This document shows, piece after piece, positions 43,049 to 52,267 of a DNA stretch of 64,000 nucleotides (positions within the stretch are counted from its first letter, which is position 1; each line of letters starts with the position of its first letter). The notes beneath the pieces were generated by a model, which was not told the DNA's origin, ran no database searches, and saw nothing but the letters and a program-made list of their open reading frames with translations. The stretch covers positions 62,001 through 126,000 of the forward strand of contig DYGX01000010.1 of assembly GCA_020724465.1 (NCBI GenBank), in the 5' to 3' direction. The DNA comes from Thermoflexus sp. GTDB taxonomy: Bacteria > Chloroflexota > Anaerolineae > Aggregatilineales > Aggregatilineaceae. Made by a program: the position numbers and the translations under genes.

Positions 43049-44968
43049 CTAGCGCGGGTAGGTTTGCAGCGTCTCCAGGTAATATTCGGGCAGGCCGATG
43101 TCGAAGCGCCGCCCATCGACCAGCAGCCCCAGGAAGCCATCTTCGCGGCGCAGGCGGTCCAGCGCCGAGGTCAACTGGAACTCGCCCCGCTCGCGCACGT
43201 TGTGGGTGATGTGCTCTTCCAGATACTCGAAGATCTGGGGCTTGATGATATACTGCCCGAAGATTGTCAGGTAAGTGTTGTCCGGCAAACCCGGCACCTG
43301 CAGGTTGCTGCGCGCGTACTCGATGGTCGGCTTCTCGGCGAACTCGGTGATCGAGAGCAGCTCGTCCGGCTCGATCCAGACGCCGGTCGCCGTGCCGACG
43401 GTGGCGAGCAGGTCTTCGGGCGTGCGCTGCAGCCCGACGACGCTCTTGCCATGCCGGTTGAAGGCGTCGACCAGCTGCTGCGAGCACGAGCGCGTGCTGT
43501 GCGAATGGTAGAGATGGTCGCCCAGCATCAACAAGAACGGCTCGTTGCCCACCATCTCGCGGGCGCAGTAGACGGCGTGACCCAGCCCTTCCTGCGCGTT
43601 CTGGATCACGAAGCGCACGTGCTGGCCCATATCCAGCAGGCGGCGCGCGTAGGCCTGGAACTGCGGCGAGAGCTTGTTGAAGTTCTCGATCGAGATCTGC
43701 TCGTTGAAGAACGACTCGAAGGCGGGCAGGTCGTGTTCCTGGACGATGATGATCACCTCGTCCAGCCCGGCGCTCAGCGCTTCCTCGACGATCAGCAGAA
43801 TCGCCGGTTTGGCGATGCCGTCGCGGTCCACGATCGGGAACAGCTCTTTCTTGGTCGCCTTCGAGGCCGGGAAGAGGCGCGTCCCGAACCCGGCCGCCGG
43901 GATCACGGCTTTGCGGACCTTGGTCCCGCTGCTGATCGTGAGCTTGAGGCAGGGCATGCCCAGCTCGCGCTCGATGATGTCGATCACCGCCTGCTGGTCG
44001 GCTTCGCTGCGGGCCAGGAATTGCGCGGTGCCGTCGCCCTGCGAGCCGACGCCTTTGCCGCCCCAGATATGCTGCTGGATCGGCTCGTATTCCAGCACGC
44101 GGTGCAGCACAGGGGCTTTCAGTTCCTCGGGGCAGGCGCCCGGCGCGTAGCGGTCAAAGAACCCCTGCGCCTGGCGCATCAGGTAGCCCAGCCGCTCGGC
44201 GTCGCCGTCCTTGAGCGCGTCAATCGCCCGGTGGACGATGCGCTTGTTGATGGGGCCCAGCAGCTTCTGCACCCCGGCGGCCACCGGCGTATCCGCCAGC
44301 GGATAGCACTGGTTGAGCCGGGTGAGGATCTCCATCGTGTTCTTCTTGGCCTGCAGGTCTACGATCACGAAATGCAGGGCCTGGCCGACCGGGATCTCGG
44401 TCACGTCGAGCCGGTCGCCGTCGAAGGTCATCAGGATCGGGCGGTCGCCATAGGCGCAGCCCTGGTCCATCCGCCCGCAGCGCGAGGGTGTGGTGATCTC
44501 GCCCTGATAGGCCATCTCCATCTCGCCGCGCGTGGTCATCTTCAGGTCATAGACGCGGTTGAAGGCGCGCGCCGTCAGGACACAGATCGCCGCGCTCGAC
44601 GAGAGGCCCTTTTTGATGGGCAGATCGGTCTTGTAGTTGTCGATCACCAGCCCGCGCACGTGGTAATGCGTCAGAATCTGGTAGGCCACGCCCGCGATAT
44701 AGCTCCAGAAGCCGCCTTTCTCCGCTTCTTCGAGCAGCGCGCTGGCTTCCATCGGGATCTCGTATGGGCCGTGGCGCTCGCCGTCGGGCGAGGTCGAGGT
44801 CAGAATCAGCGAGGTAGGGTGCGGCTGTACCTCGGCGTATATCCCCTGGTTGGTGCCGGTGATCAGCGCGTATCCCCGCTCGATCTGGGTGTTGAAGCGC
44901 CGATAGGTGCCTGCCCAATCGGAATGCTCCCCAAGCAGGCAGATCCGGCCGGGCACGAACAGCTTCAC
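43049..44968 (-). CDS. Bifunctional GHMP sugar kinase / GalU-like nucleotidyltransferase fusion
   Basis: 639 residues. The N-terminal half (1 to about 345) is a galactokinase-type GHMP kinase: PGRICLLGEHSDWAG (6-20), LPIKKGLSSSAAICV (116-130; motif 2), CGRMDQGCAYG (164-174) and GGKGVGSQGDGTAQFL near 303. The C-terminal half (about 351-639) is a GalU-like uridylyltransferase: KAVIPAAGFGTRLFPASKATKKELFPIVD (353-381), EGLGHAVYCAREMVGNEPFLLMLGDHLY, then IFGQYIIKPQIFEYLEE and GRRFDIGLPEYYLETL. Together they could turn a free sugar into sugar-1-phosphate and then a UDP (or dTDP) sugar in one protein, like FKP but with GalU-type and galactokinase-type domains in reversed order. Sugar unknown. Confidence 0.88.
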   Translation of the reverse strand: MKLFVPGRICLLGEHSDWAGTYRRFNTQIERGYALITGTNQGIYAEVQPHPTSLILTSTSPDGERHGPYEIPMEASALLEEAEKGGFWSYIAGVAYQILTHYHVRGLVIDNYKTDLPIKKGLSSSAAICVLTARAFNRVYDLKMTTRGEMEMAYQGEITTPSRCGRMDQGCAYGDRPILMTFDGDRLDVTEIPVGQALHFVIVDLQAKKNTMEILTRLNQCYPLADTPVAAGVQKLLGPINKRIVHRAIDALKDGDAERLGYLMRQAQGFFDRYAPGACPEELKAPVLHRVLEYEPIQQHIWGGKGVGSQGDGTAQFLARSEADQQAVIDIIERELGMPCLKLTISSGTKVRKAVIPAAGFGTRLFPASKATKKELFPIVDRDGIAKPAILLIVEEALSAGLDEVIIIVQEHDLPAFESFFNEQISIENFNKLSPQFQAYARRLLDMGQHVRFVIQNAQEGLGHAVYCAREMVGNEPFLLMLGDHLYHSHSTRSCSQQLVDAFNRHGKSVVGLQRTPEDLLATVGTATGVWIEPDELLSITEFAEKPTIEYARSNLQVPGLPDNTYLTIFGQYIIKPQIFEYLEEHITHNVRERGEFQLTSALDRLRREDGFLGLLVDGRRFDIGLPEYYLETLQTYPR

Positions 44969-45084
44969 AAACCTGCTCCTTTGCAGTGGGTAGGTGCCAG
45001 GACCGTCTGGGGATTATACGCCATCGCCGCCGGACGATCCACCGTTCGGCGGCAGGTTGCTTTTTGCCGCGGTGCGCCGGTGCC

Positions 45085-47574
45085 TCAGTCGATGGCGGGC
45101 AGCAGGTCGTCGTCGGGGCGCTCCGGCGGCCTGGCGGGAGCCTCGGCGGGCGGCGCAGGCGCTTCGACGCGGAAGGTTGGATCGCGCACGATCTGCGGCG
45201 CGGCGCCCGGCGGCAGCTCGACTTCGTGCCCGCTGGGAAACGTGACGCGCAGCCCCTCTGCCGAGCGCGCCAGGCGGACTCCGTGCTGCGTCCAGGTGAT
45301 CGTCCGCTCGCCGAGCGCCCACGGTCCGGTTATCACAGCCGCGTCCGGCGCCAGCACGAAGGCCCCGACCAGCCTGGTGAACCAGCCAAACGGGACGGTC
45401 CCGGTCACGGTGTCGATCTCGCCGCGCCCTTCGCCCGTGTCCGGGTTGTAGCCGGCGAAGAAGGCGTGCGCCTCGCGCAGGGCGCGCGTCTGCGCCTGCA
45501 TGACGCGCTCGAACAGCTCGCGGGCGGCGTCAGCCTCGCCCCGGTCGAGCAGCGCTTCGGCCAGCAGGGCGGTCATGTGCAGCGACGCGCCGCCGCAGCC
45601 GTTGACTCCCGCGGCGTCATAGCCGGGTCCGCTGGCCGGGCAGCCCGCCAGGCCAAAGGCCCGCCAGTAGTGGGTCGGGTCGGTCAGCAGGGCCAGCGAG
45701 CGGGTGACTGGCTCGCCGTCGAGATCGCGCACCGCCAGCGGCGCTAGCAGCGCGATGTCATGCTGCGAAAGGTCGAGCGTGCTGGCCTGGACCCGATATA
45801 CCCGGCTCAGGCCGCTGAACGTCAGATTGGTGAGCGTCTGCCAGACGGTGCCGGTCGTGGCGCTGCCCATGCCCCGGTACCACGCAAACGCGTCGCCGTC
45901 GATAGTCTCGTGCGCGCCCTGGCCGCGCGCGTCGACCCCCTCGATCGAGCAGGTCAGCCGGGGGCGGTGGCTCATCCCACCGATCACGCGCAGGATCAGG
46001 CGGCTGGGCTGCGGCAATTCTACGCGCTCGCGCAGCGGCTGATCCCCCTTGGCTTCGTAGATCAGGTCGCCGGTCGGGCACGAGTGGGTGTCGCGATCCC
46101 GGTACTGGAAGACGCCGCGCTCATCGTTCCAGAACTCGCGCAGGCGCTCGAGCAGCGCAGCGTGGTGCTCGGCGAACCTGGCGGCGATCTCGGGCCGCTG
46201 CGCGATTTCGGCGGCGCGACGGATCGCCGCGGCCTCGCGTGCCAGATACGCCAGCAGATCGGGCGCCTCGATCGCGGCGATGTCGACCCCCTGTGACCAG
46301 CGGCGGTTGGTGGCGACGGTCGGGCTGGCGGGGTTGGCGCCCTGATCGGGATGCTGCCATTCCGGCACGCCGTCCTGGTCGCGGTCGACATCCGGCTGCA
46401 GCCAGCGCAGAAAGAAGGCAACCAGCGCGTCGAGACTATCGGCCAGGAAGGCGCTGTCCTTCGTGTAGTCGTAGACGGTGAGCGCCAGTTGCGCCAGCAC
46501 CGGCGGGGCGAGGACCTGCGCGCGCTGCCCATCCAGGCCGGGTCTGGCGTCGATCCAGCCGTCGTCGCGCTGCACGGCCAGGTAGTTCCACACCAGCCCC
46601 CTGGCCAGCTCTGGTGCGGCCAGCGCCACCAGCGGCGCGATCAGCAGGGCGTCGAACATCGCCTGCCCGCCCCAGCCCGCGCTGAAGCCGCCGGGATGCG
46701 TCCCGCCGATGGCGTAGCCGGTCGCGGGCAGACGCGCGCTGACCGGCGAGGGATGCGGCAGATTGCCGGATGCGCTCAGAAAGCTGCGCAGCACCACCTG
46801 GGCGCTCCACGCCAGCGCGGCATCCCAATCCGGGTCGCCGGTTTCGATCTGCGGAGTCGCCTCGGCGCGCTGCTCGATGGCGGCCAGCTCAGCGTCCCAG
46901 GCGCGGGCCAGCCAGCGATGCGCCAGCGCCAGCGAGGCGTCGCGCTCCGGCAGCCCGGCCAGCACCCAGCGGACCGTCACCGACGCGCCGGGCGCCAGGT
47001 CCAGCCGCCGGGTCAGGCGGGGGTTCGTCCCGTCGCCGGTCCCGCCTTCGACCAGCAGCACCGGCTGAAGATGGCTGAGGCGCCCCAGTTGGAGCGCCGT
47101 ATCCCCGCCTTCCAGCGCGAGAAACAGCCCGCGCAGGGTCTCGTTCTTGCGGATCGCCTGCGCCGCCAGCGCCACATGCGCCGCGATGGGCTGCGCGCTC
47201 GTGTTGTGACAGGTGATCCGCCCGCCGACCGCCTGCGATTCCATCGCCCAGAATTCGAGCGAGGTGCGCAGTCCCAGCGCCGGCTCTGCCTGCACGCGCA
47301 GATAGTCGGGCGCGAAGGCGGTCAGCGTGGGCGGGTGATGATAGCCATGCGTCTCAAAGATCTGGCGGCGCCCGACCGTCCAGATCGGCACGACGCGCGC
47401 CAGCCCGACGCGCCCGCCGTAGCGCGTTTCGAGCGTCACCCCCGGCTCGGCGGCCTGGCCCAGGCGGAGCTGCCAGACCTGATCGTCGTGCAGGTTGGTA
47501 CGCCCGGTGCGGGCATCGGCGGCGATACGGGGCGCCATCGGTGAGGCGCCGGAAAGCTGCCACTCGCGCATCAT
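45085..47574 (-). CDS. Large glycoside hydrolase-like protein, (alpha/alpha)6 barrel
   Basis: 829 residues from the ATG at 47574 (AGAGG just upstream; 47571 is an equal choice). N-terminal beta-sandwich (about 1-230), then a long helical barrel (about 240-720) with paired motifs of GH63/GH37/MGH-like glucosidases: DWDAALAWSAQVVLRSFL, GGFSAGWGGQAMFDALLIAPL, DGWIDARPGLDG, DQDGVPEWQHPDQG (a possible acid Glu). Then NRRWSQGVDIAAIEAPDLLAYLAREA, and further VNGCGGASLHMTALLAEALLDRG. A beta-rich end and Pro-rich tail close it. No signal peptide, so intracellular. Substrate and exact GH family not assigned. It precedes the fusion gene by 116 bases on the same strand. Confidence 0.72.
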   Translation of the reverse strand: MMREWQLSGASPMAPRIAADARTGRTNLHDDQVWQLRLGQAAEPGVTLETRYGGRVGLARVVPIWTVGRRQIFETHGYHHPPTLTAFAPDYLRVQAEPALGLRTSLEFWAMESQAVGGRITCHNTSAQPIAAHVALAAQAIRKNETLRGLFLALEGGDTALQLGRLSHLQPVLLVEGGTGDGTNPRLTRRLDLAPGASVTVRWVLAGLPERDASLALAHRWLARAWDAELAAIEQRAEATPQIETGDPDWDAALAWSAQVVLRSFLSASGNLPHPSPVSARLPATGYAIGGTHPGGFSAGWGGQAMFDALLIAPLVALAAPELARGLVWNYLAVQRDDGWIDARPGLDGQRAQVLAPPVLAQLALTVYDYTKDSAFLADSLDALVAFFLRWLQPDVDRDQDGVPEWQHPDQGANPASPTVATNRRWSQGVDIAAIEAPDLLAYLAREAAAIRRAAEIAQRPEIAARFAEHHAALLERLREFWNDERGVFQYRDRDTHSCPTGDLIYEAKGDQPLRERVELPQPSRLILRVIGGMSHRPRLTCSIEGVDARGQGAHETIDGDAFAWYRGMGSATTGTVWQTLTNLTFSGLSRVYRVQASTLDLSQHDIALLAPLAVRDLDGEPVTRSLALLTDPTHYWRAFGLAGCPASGPGYDAAGVNGCGGASLHMTALLAEALLDRGEADAARELFERVMQAQTRALREAHAFFAGYNPDTGEGRGEIDTVTGTVPFGWFTRLVGAFVLAPDAAVITGPWALGERTITWTQHGVRLARSAEGLRVTFPSGHEVELPPGAAPQIVRDPTFRVEAPAPPAEAPARPPERPDDDLLPAID

Positions 47575-47644
47575 CGGCCTCTTTTGCTCTGCGAAAATCC
47601 TTCTATACCATAATACGGATTTCGGACGCCCGGTAGCGCGCGAC

Positions 47645-47667
47645 AAAAAAAGCCGCCCGAAGGCGGC
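47645..47667 (-). terminator. Intrinsic terminator of the lipoprotein gene
   Basis: On the minus strand a 6-bp GCCGCC/GGCGGC stem with a stable UUCG loop (47667-47652), followed by seven T (47651-47645). Confidence 0.92.
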
Positions 47668-47669
47668 GA

Positions 47670-48485
47670 CTACTGCGCGGGTGTCATGCGCCAGGTTCCC
47701 CCCTGGCAGTCGCCGCGAATATCGCCCTCGTAGAACGAGATGACGTCGTTGTAGAGGGTGGTCAGGCGGTGCTCGCCGGGGCCGGCGTAATACGTCCCGC
47801 CGGACACTTCGCCGCCCGCCAGATAGCGATAGGCGCTGGTCAGCTCGAATTCCGGCGTCGTCGCCCAGCCAAGTGCCTCGCGCACATCCGGGCGCGTGCG
47901 CCACAGCTTGCCAAACCCGCGCCGCGGCTGGTAGAGACCGTCCGGCGGGATCAGGTTCGGGTCCAGTTCCTGCTCGCCCTCGACAAAGGTGTCGTAATAG
48001 CAGTACCAGTCCCCGGCGTTCTCGTTGTCCTGGCTGGCGATCATCACCCAGATCTGGCGGTTGTGGCGGATCCAGAACATCCGGCCCCGCTCAAAGACCT
48101 GCTCGGCGACCGGCACATCGGCGACGACGGTGGTCGGGAAGAGCGCCGGCAGCCCGGTTGGCGTGACGAGCGGGCCGGCGGGCGTGGGGCTAGACGTGGC
48201 CGGACCGATGATCAGCGGCGCGGCGGTCGGCTGCGGTGTGGCCGAGGGGAGCGGCGTCGGGCTGAGGGCGGGCGTGTGGGTGGGCGCGGCATCGGCGGGT
48301 GTGCCCGGCGCGAGCGGCGTGGCGTTCGGGTCTGGCGTGACGGTGATCACCAGCAGAATCGTGCCCGGCTCCGGCGTGGCGGTCACGACCAGCACGTGCT
48401 CAATGGGCGGCAGGTCTTCGCCGCCACAGGCTGCCAGGGCCAGCGCCGCGCTCAGCAGCACCAGGATGATGAAGGGCTTACGCAT
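47670..48485 (-). CDS. Lipoprotein of unknown function
   Basis: 271 residues. Lipoprotein signal peptide with LALAAC (lipid Cys at 20), a long Pro/Thr/Ala linker (about 30-120), then a globular domain of about 150 residues: VFERGRMFWIRHNRQIWVMIASQDNENAGDWYCYYDTFVEGEQELDPNLIPPDGLYQPRRGFGKLWRTRPDVREALGWATTPE. A segment of this kind (QPxRGFGxxW near LGWAT) is familiar as the surface repeat domain found in several Chloroflexota secreted proteins, but I do not have a function for it. A strong UUCG terminator follows the stop. Confidence 0.8.
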   Translation of the reverse strand: MRKPFIILVLLSAALALAACGGEDLPPIEHVLVVTATPEPGTILLVITVTPDPNATPLAPGTPADAAPTHTPALSPTPLPSATPQPTAAPLIIGPATSSPTPAGPLVTPTGLPALFPTTVVADVPVAEQVFERGRMFWIRHNRQIWVMIASQDNENAGDWYCYYDTFVEGEQELDPNLIPPDGLYQPRRGFGKLWRTRPDVREALGWATTPEFELTSAYRYLAGGEVSGGTYYAGPGEHRLTTLYNDVISFYEGDIRGDCQGGTWRMTPAQ

Positions 48486-48602
48486 GCGGGTCTCCGCGCC
48501 GTCGAGATGTGCGATGCATCGCTCAGACTCCGGCGCCCGATTGTAGCAGACGGCCCGTGCGATGCAAGGCTGGAGCGGGCGAGCGTGGGGCAGGCGGTGG
48601 GC

Positions 48603-49181
48603 TTACGCCTCTTCGAAGACGATCGCCTCGTAGGTCTCGACCTGAATGTCCGGATCGCGCCAGGCGTCCGGCCCCAGGCCCATCTTTTCGGAGAGCAGGC
48701 TGAGGAACAGTTCTGGATCAGGATAGGCGTGCCACACCTGCGGCAAGAATGTGGCGCGCCGCCCCGCCAGCCGCAGCGTCACGCCATCGACGCCGGGGCG
48801 CAACTTCTTCACCAGGTCATCCGGGCCGTCGAAGGTCAGCGGTTTGGGCGGCGTCAGCACGCTGATCTCGATGCGCAGATCCGGCACTTCGCTGGCGGTC
48901 ACCGGCAAGAAGCGCGGATCGTTGAATGCGGTCTGAAGCGTGATCTCGACGATCTCCAGCGCCAGGGGGCGCCGTGGAACCAGCGTCCCGGTGCAGCCGC
49001 GCAGCGCGCCGTTGTCGCGCCGGTGCAGCGAGACAAAACACGCCGCCGGCTGCTGCAAGCTGGGCGGCAGTGACTCCAGATCGACTTCCGGCACCTGGCG
49101 CGCGGTGGTGCTCAGTTCCAGCGTTTCGCGTGCCAGGCGCAGCATCAACTGTTTTTCGCTGTCAGTGTATGGATCGTCCAC
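48603..49181 (-). CDS. AMMECR1-domain protein (AmmeMemoRadiSam system protein A type)
   Basis: 192 residues from the GTG at 49181, which has GGAG six bases before it; an upstream GTG at 49202 is possible. AMMECR1 core with LRGCTGTLVPRRPLALEIVEITLQTAFNDPRF, EISVLTPPKPL and GRRATFLPQVWHAYPDPELFLSLLSEKMGL. The partner proteins of the AmmeMemoRadiSam set (Memo-like and radical SAM) are not in the window. Function of the domain is unresolved. Confidence 0.93.
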   Translation of the reverse strand: MDDPYTDSEKQLMLRLARETLELSTTARQVPEVDLESLPPSLQQPAACFVSLHRRDNGALRGCTGTLVPRRPLALEIVEITLQTAFNDPRFLPVTASEVPDLRIEISVLTPPKPLTFDGPDDLVKKLRPGVDGVTLRLAGRRATFLPQVWHAYPDPELFLSLLSEKMGLGPDAWRDPDIQVETYEAIVFEEA

Positions 49182-49205
49182 GGCTCGCTCCTGGTCCTGC
49201 ACGCC

Positions 49206-49395
49206 CAGAGCGTGTTATGGGCTTGACGAAAAGCGGCGGTGTTGAATGTTCTCGTGGGGGCGATGCTGGCATCGCCCGCTGCCCAACCGCTGCGCGTTTG
49301 ACGCCGTATTGCGCACGGGCCGGGCAAGCTGGCCCCCACCGTGTGGTGCCGGCGTTCCCCCCGCGGTCCGGTCTGCGAAGTTCATCATGGCCCCT
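49206..49395. repeat. Non-autonomous element-like repeat (MITE-like), copy B
   Basis: Begins CAGAGCGTGTTATGGGCTTGAC and ends near CCCCTG at 49395; the reverse complement of the end matches the start at about 11 of 19 positions. Internal blocks, in the same order as copy A at 20310-20472: GCGTGTTA(T/C)GG(G/A)CTT, GGGGGCG...CGCCCGC, GCCCAACC, GTTCAT. It overlaps the last codons of the serine hydrolase gene, which ends at 49385. No coding capacity. Confidence 0.55.
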
Positions 49396-50482
49396 GATTA
49401 GCAAGTGCCTGTTCCAGCACGGCGCAGCGCGAGCGGATCGCTTCCAGTTCGAGCTGAAGCTGCCCGAATGTCGCCAGCCATTCGATCCACTGCGGGGACG
49501 GGATATGGCGCAGCAGGACTGTCAGCGCCGTCGCCTGGCCGCTGTGATCGACTGTGTAATACGTCGCGCTGAGGACACCCGGCCAGGCGCCGTTCTTCAT
49601 CCCGAAGTGCACGAAGTGCGCGTCCAGTGGCGAAGCGCCGCTGAGCGGCCAGTCGAGATAACGCCGCATGATGTCCTGTGCCGCCGGGTCCAGCACATCG
49701 CCGCTGTAGGCTGCCGCGATCAGCCGGGTGAGTTCGGCGGCGGTGCCCTGCGCGCCGAACCGCTCCAGAAACGCCTCTTGCACGGCGTGATCGGGCAGGC
49801 CGCGGTCTGGGCGTGCCCGGTAAGCGCGCTCGGCCTCGCGCCACGCTTCGTCCGTCACATACTTCTGCGCCAGCCGGGCGCTCTCTTTCCAGAACATCGC
49901 CGACGTCAAGGCTGCCGGGTTGGCCTGCCCGGTTTCGTGGTTGCTCATTGCCAGATACAGCCCAAGCTGGCTTGTGGGTGTGTCCGTGCGGGTGATGTCG
50001 AGCTGGCGGTAGAGCTTGAGCAGGCTGTGTCTGTCCAGCCGCGAGAGCAGAAAGTCCGCGATGGCGTTGGAGCTGTAGACGATCATACCGCCGAACAGCT
50101 CATCGAGCGTCAGCTCGTCCCGGCCCGCCACGATTTCCTCGACAAAACGCTCGTAGGCACCGGAATCCGTTCCGGGTAGATAGTACACATCGACGGCACT
50201 GGCCGGGAAGGTGTCGTCCAGCGCCGCTGCCCCCGCCGCGACGCGCTGTGCGTGGGCGGCCAGGATCGCGATCTTCAGCAACGAGGCCAGGGGAAAACGC
50301 TCGTCGGCATTGTGATACACGCCCAGTTCCGGGGCTGCCGGGTCAAAGCAGACGATGGCCAGGTCGTCGCGGTGGGCAGCGATAAAATCGTGTGGGGCGT
50401 GCGGGGGTGTGTCTTGGGCGGTGATGGCAGGCGCCGCTACCAGCATCGCCAGCAAAACACAGAGGCCGATTACGCGGTTCAT
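49385..50482 (-). CDS. Serine beta-lactamase-like hydrolase (class A fold), secreted
   Basis: 365 residues from the ATG at 50482. Signal peptide (cleavage near TAQ-DT). Serine active-site motif S67-L-L-K70 in FPLASLLKI, SSN (in VYSSNA; equivalent of SDN) and MKNGAWPG in place of KTG. The overall order fits the class A beta-lactamase/DD-peptidase fold, as in Chloroflexota serine hydrolases; residue Glu166 is not assignable. A true beta-lactamase or a transpeptidase-like enzyme are both possible. Upstream region is divergent from nothing; it ends inside the element-like repeat at 49206-49395. Confidence 0.82.
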   Translation of the reverse strand: MNRVIGLCVLLAMLVAAPAITAQDTPPHAPHDFIAAHRDDLAIVCFDPAAPELGVYHNADERFPLASLLKIAILAAHAQRVAAGAAALDDTFPASAVDVYYLPGTDSGAYERFVEEIVAGRDELTLDELFGGMIVYSSNAIADFLLSRLDRHSLLKLYRQLDITRTDTPTSQLGLYLAMSNHETGQANPAALTSAMFWKESARLAQKYVTDEAWREAERAYRARPDRGLPDHAVQEAFLERFGAQGTAAELTRLIAAAYSGDVLDPAAQDIMRRYLDWPLSGASPLDAHFVHFGMKNGAWPGVLSATYYTVDHSGQATALTVLLRHIPSPQWIEWLATFGQLQLELEAIRSRCAVLEQALANQGP

Positions 50483-50576
50483 GGGCAAGCCTGTTCTCCG
50501 CTGCCGACACCTTCATTCCGAATCATATCATCATTTCCCGGCGGCACGGCTGGCGAATTGGCGCCGTCGTTCCGGC

Positions 50577-51521
50577 CTAGGCCGGGTCGGGATCAGGCGG
50601 CCGCTCCGACAGCCCCAGCACGCGCAGCACCCCTGGCGCGATGCCGGTCAGGTCCTGCAGCCCGGCGGCGAAACGGTGGCGCGCCGCCCCAATCGCCACG
50701 GTCGGGACGTCGTTGGTGGTGTGCTGGCGGATGCTGAGGTCTTCCAGGTTGCCGTGATCGCTGGTGATCACCACCAGGCCGCGCGCGTCGTCCCACACGG
50801 CGAGCAGCCCGGCCAGAACCGCGTCGAACAACTCGACCAGCGCCACGCCGCGCTCCAGCGGCCCGCGGTGCCCGACGACGTCCGTCAGCCAGTGCGAGAA
50901 GAAGGTGAAATCGCGCTGCATCGCCAGCCGGGCCAGGTGCGCGCCGGCCTCGGCCCGCCCGTAGACCGGGGTGTCAGGATAGCCCAGATCGGTCCGCCAT
51001 CCCTCGCCTGTCCAGTCCGGACTCATGGCCGCCCCGCTGTACATCTCGGCCTGGGTGAAGATCGGCAGGTCCGCCGAGAGCACGGCTTCCTGATAGGCCG
51101 AGGGCAGGCGCTTGCCGCGGTGGATCAGTTCGTGGAAGCGGGGCGGATAGGCGTTGATCAGCGCGGCGCTGCCACCCGCCTGCCGGACTCGCTTGAAGAT
51201 GTTGTCCTGGTGGATGATCGCGCGGATGGCGGGGTTGGGACGCGGGCCGTAATGCTCGCCGATGGCCTGCGGGACGTTGCGCCCGGTGAGGATCGTGGCC
51301 TGGCCGCTGGCGCTCTGCGGGCGCCCTGGCACACCCAGCCGCGGGTCGGTGGGGATAAACAGCGCGCGGCCATTGTCCACGCGCGGCGTGCCGCGCAGCC
51401 AGCGCTGCCCCCCGGCGAGCGCGTCGAGGGTGGGCGTGTGCGCGGCGGCGAAGGGGTTGGTGGCCGGGTCATCCTCGCCCAGCCCGACGCCGTCCAGAAA
51501 GATCAGCAAGACATGGGTCAT
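50577..51521 (-). CDS. Alkaline phosphatase superfamily metalloenzyme (phosphoglycerate mutase-like domain)
   Basis: 314 residues. The start ATG at 51521 overlaps the stop of the upstream methyltransferase by four bases (ATGA), so the two are translationally coupled. Metal motifs of the binuclear alkaline-phosphatase superfamily: VLLIFLDGVGLGEDDP (N terminus), SASGQATILTGRN with the nucleophile Ser/Thr region, DFTFFSHWLTDVVGHRG and LVVITSDHGNLED near the C terminus. Close to iPGM/DeoB in layout, but with no phosphopentomutase insertion. Likely a phosphomutase or phosphodiesterase; substrate unknown. Confidence 0.82.
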   Translation of the reverse strand: MTHVLLIFLDGVGLGEDDPATNPFAAAHTPTLDALAGGQRWLRGTPRVDNGRALFIPTDPRLGVPGRPQSASGQATILTGRNVPQAIGEHYGPRPNPAIRAIIHQDNIFKRVRQAGGSAALINAYPPRFHELIHRGKRLPSAYQEAVLSADLPIFTQAEMYSGAAMSPDWTGEGWRTDLGYPDTPVYGRAEAGAHLARLAMQRDFTFFSHWLTDVVGHRGPLERGVALVELFDAVLAGLLAVWDDARGLVVITSDHGNLEDLSIRQHTTNDVPTVAIGAARHRFAAGLQDLTGIAPGVLRVLGLSERPPDPDPA

Positions 51522-52132
51522 GGCGCGTCGGTCCTGCGCAGCGTGAACCACGCGCTCGCGACCGGCTTGCTGACGTCCTGGCCGCACTCTTCGTCTACCA
51601 GCTCGAAGCGCGCCCCAAAGAGCGCGGCCAGCCGGTCCGCGTCGACCCCGAGCGGCGTGTCGTCGCGCGGCAAGAACGCATAGAGCAGGTAGCTTGCGCC
51701 GGGCATCAGCAGCCGCGCCAGATGGTCCGCGTAGCCGGTTCGCTGCGCGGGGGAGAGGCCGTGCAGGCAGCCAATGTCGATCGCCAGGTCAAAGGGTGGG
51801 TCGTCCGCGATGAAATCAAGCTGCGAGACATCGGCGTGGTAGAAGCGTGCGCGTTCGGACACGCCGCAAATGCGCGCGCGCCGCCGGGCCTGCCAGATCG
51901 CGGGGTACGCGAAATCCACCCCGGCCACGTCCCAACCGTGCTGCGCCAGATAGATCGACGTTGTGCCGGTGCCGCACCCCAGATCGAGGGCGCGTCCGGC
52001 CGGCACTGCCTCAGCTTCGGCGGCTTCGACCCAGCGCACCACTTCGGGCGGGACGATCCCCGAATCCCACGGCGCGTTGCCGCGCATGTAGCGCCAGAGG
52101 AACTTGATCCGGCGCCGATCCAGTCCGGTCAT
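51518..52132 (-). CDS. TehB/thiopurine-type SAM methyltransferase
   Basis: 204 residues from the ATG at 52132 (GGAG six bases before it). Class I methyltransferase: ALDLGCGTGTTSIYLAQHGWDVAGVDFAYPAIWQAR (motif I and acidic loop), ARFYHADVSQLDF, FDLAIDIGCLHGL, PGASYLLYAFLPRDD. The WDSGIVPPEVVRWVEAA N-terminal segment is typical of TehB-like and thiopurine methyltransferase-like enzymes, which methylate small molecules including toxic metalloids. It overlaps the metalloenzyme gene by four bases, so they are co-expressed. Confidence 0.88.
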   Translation of the reverse strand: MTGLDRRRIKFLWRYMRGNAPWDSGIVPPEVVRWVEAAEAEAVPAGRALDLGCGTGTTSIYLAQHGWDVAGVDFAYPAIWQARRRARICGVSERARFYHADVSQLDFIADDPPFDLAIDIGCLHGLSPAQRTGYADHLARLLMPGASYLLYAFLPRDDTPLGVDADRLAALFGARFELVDEECGQDVSKPVASAWFTLRRTDAP

Positions 52133-52267
52133 GCTGTGCTCCGCCAAGGGAAGGACGTGTTTACCACCGCGCTTATAGGCTCGCGCCGCCCGCCGCCGTG
52201 CCCGCAGGCGTGCTCGAAGCTTGCCGGTAAATGTAGCATGAATCCGGCGCGCGTGCGCAGTGCGCGC

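Noticed and set aside
42923-45451. 842-residue open frame on the plus strand opposite the sugar kinase fusion
   Set aside because: Overlaps motif-bearing minus-strand genes for its whole length and lacks any recognisable motif.
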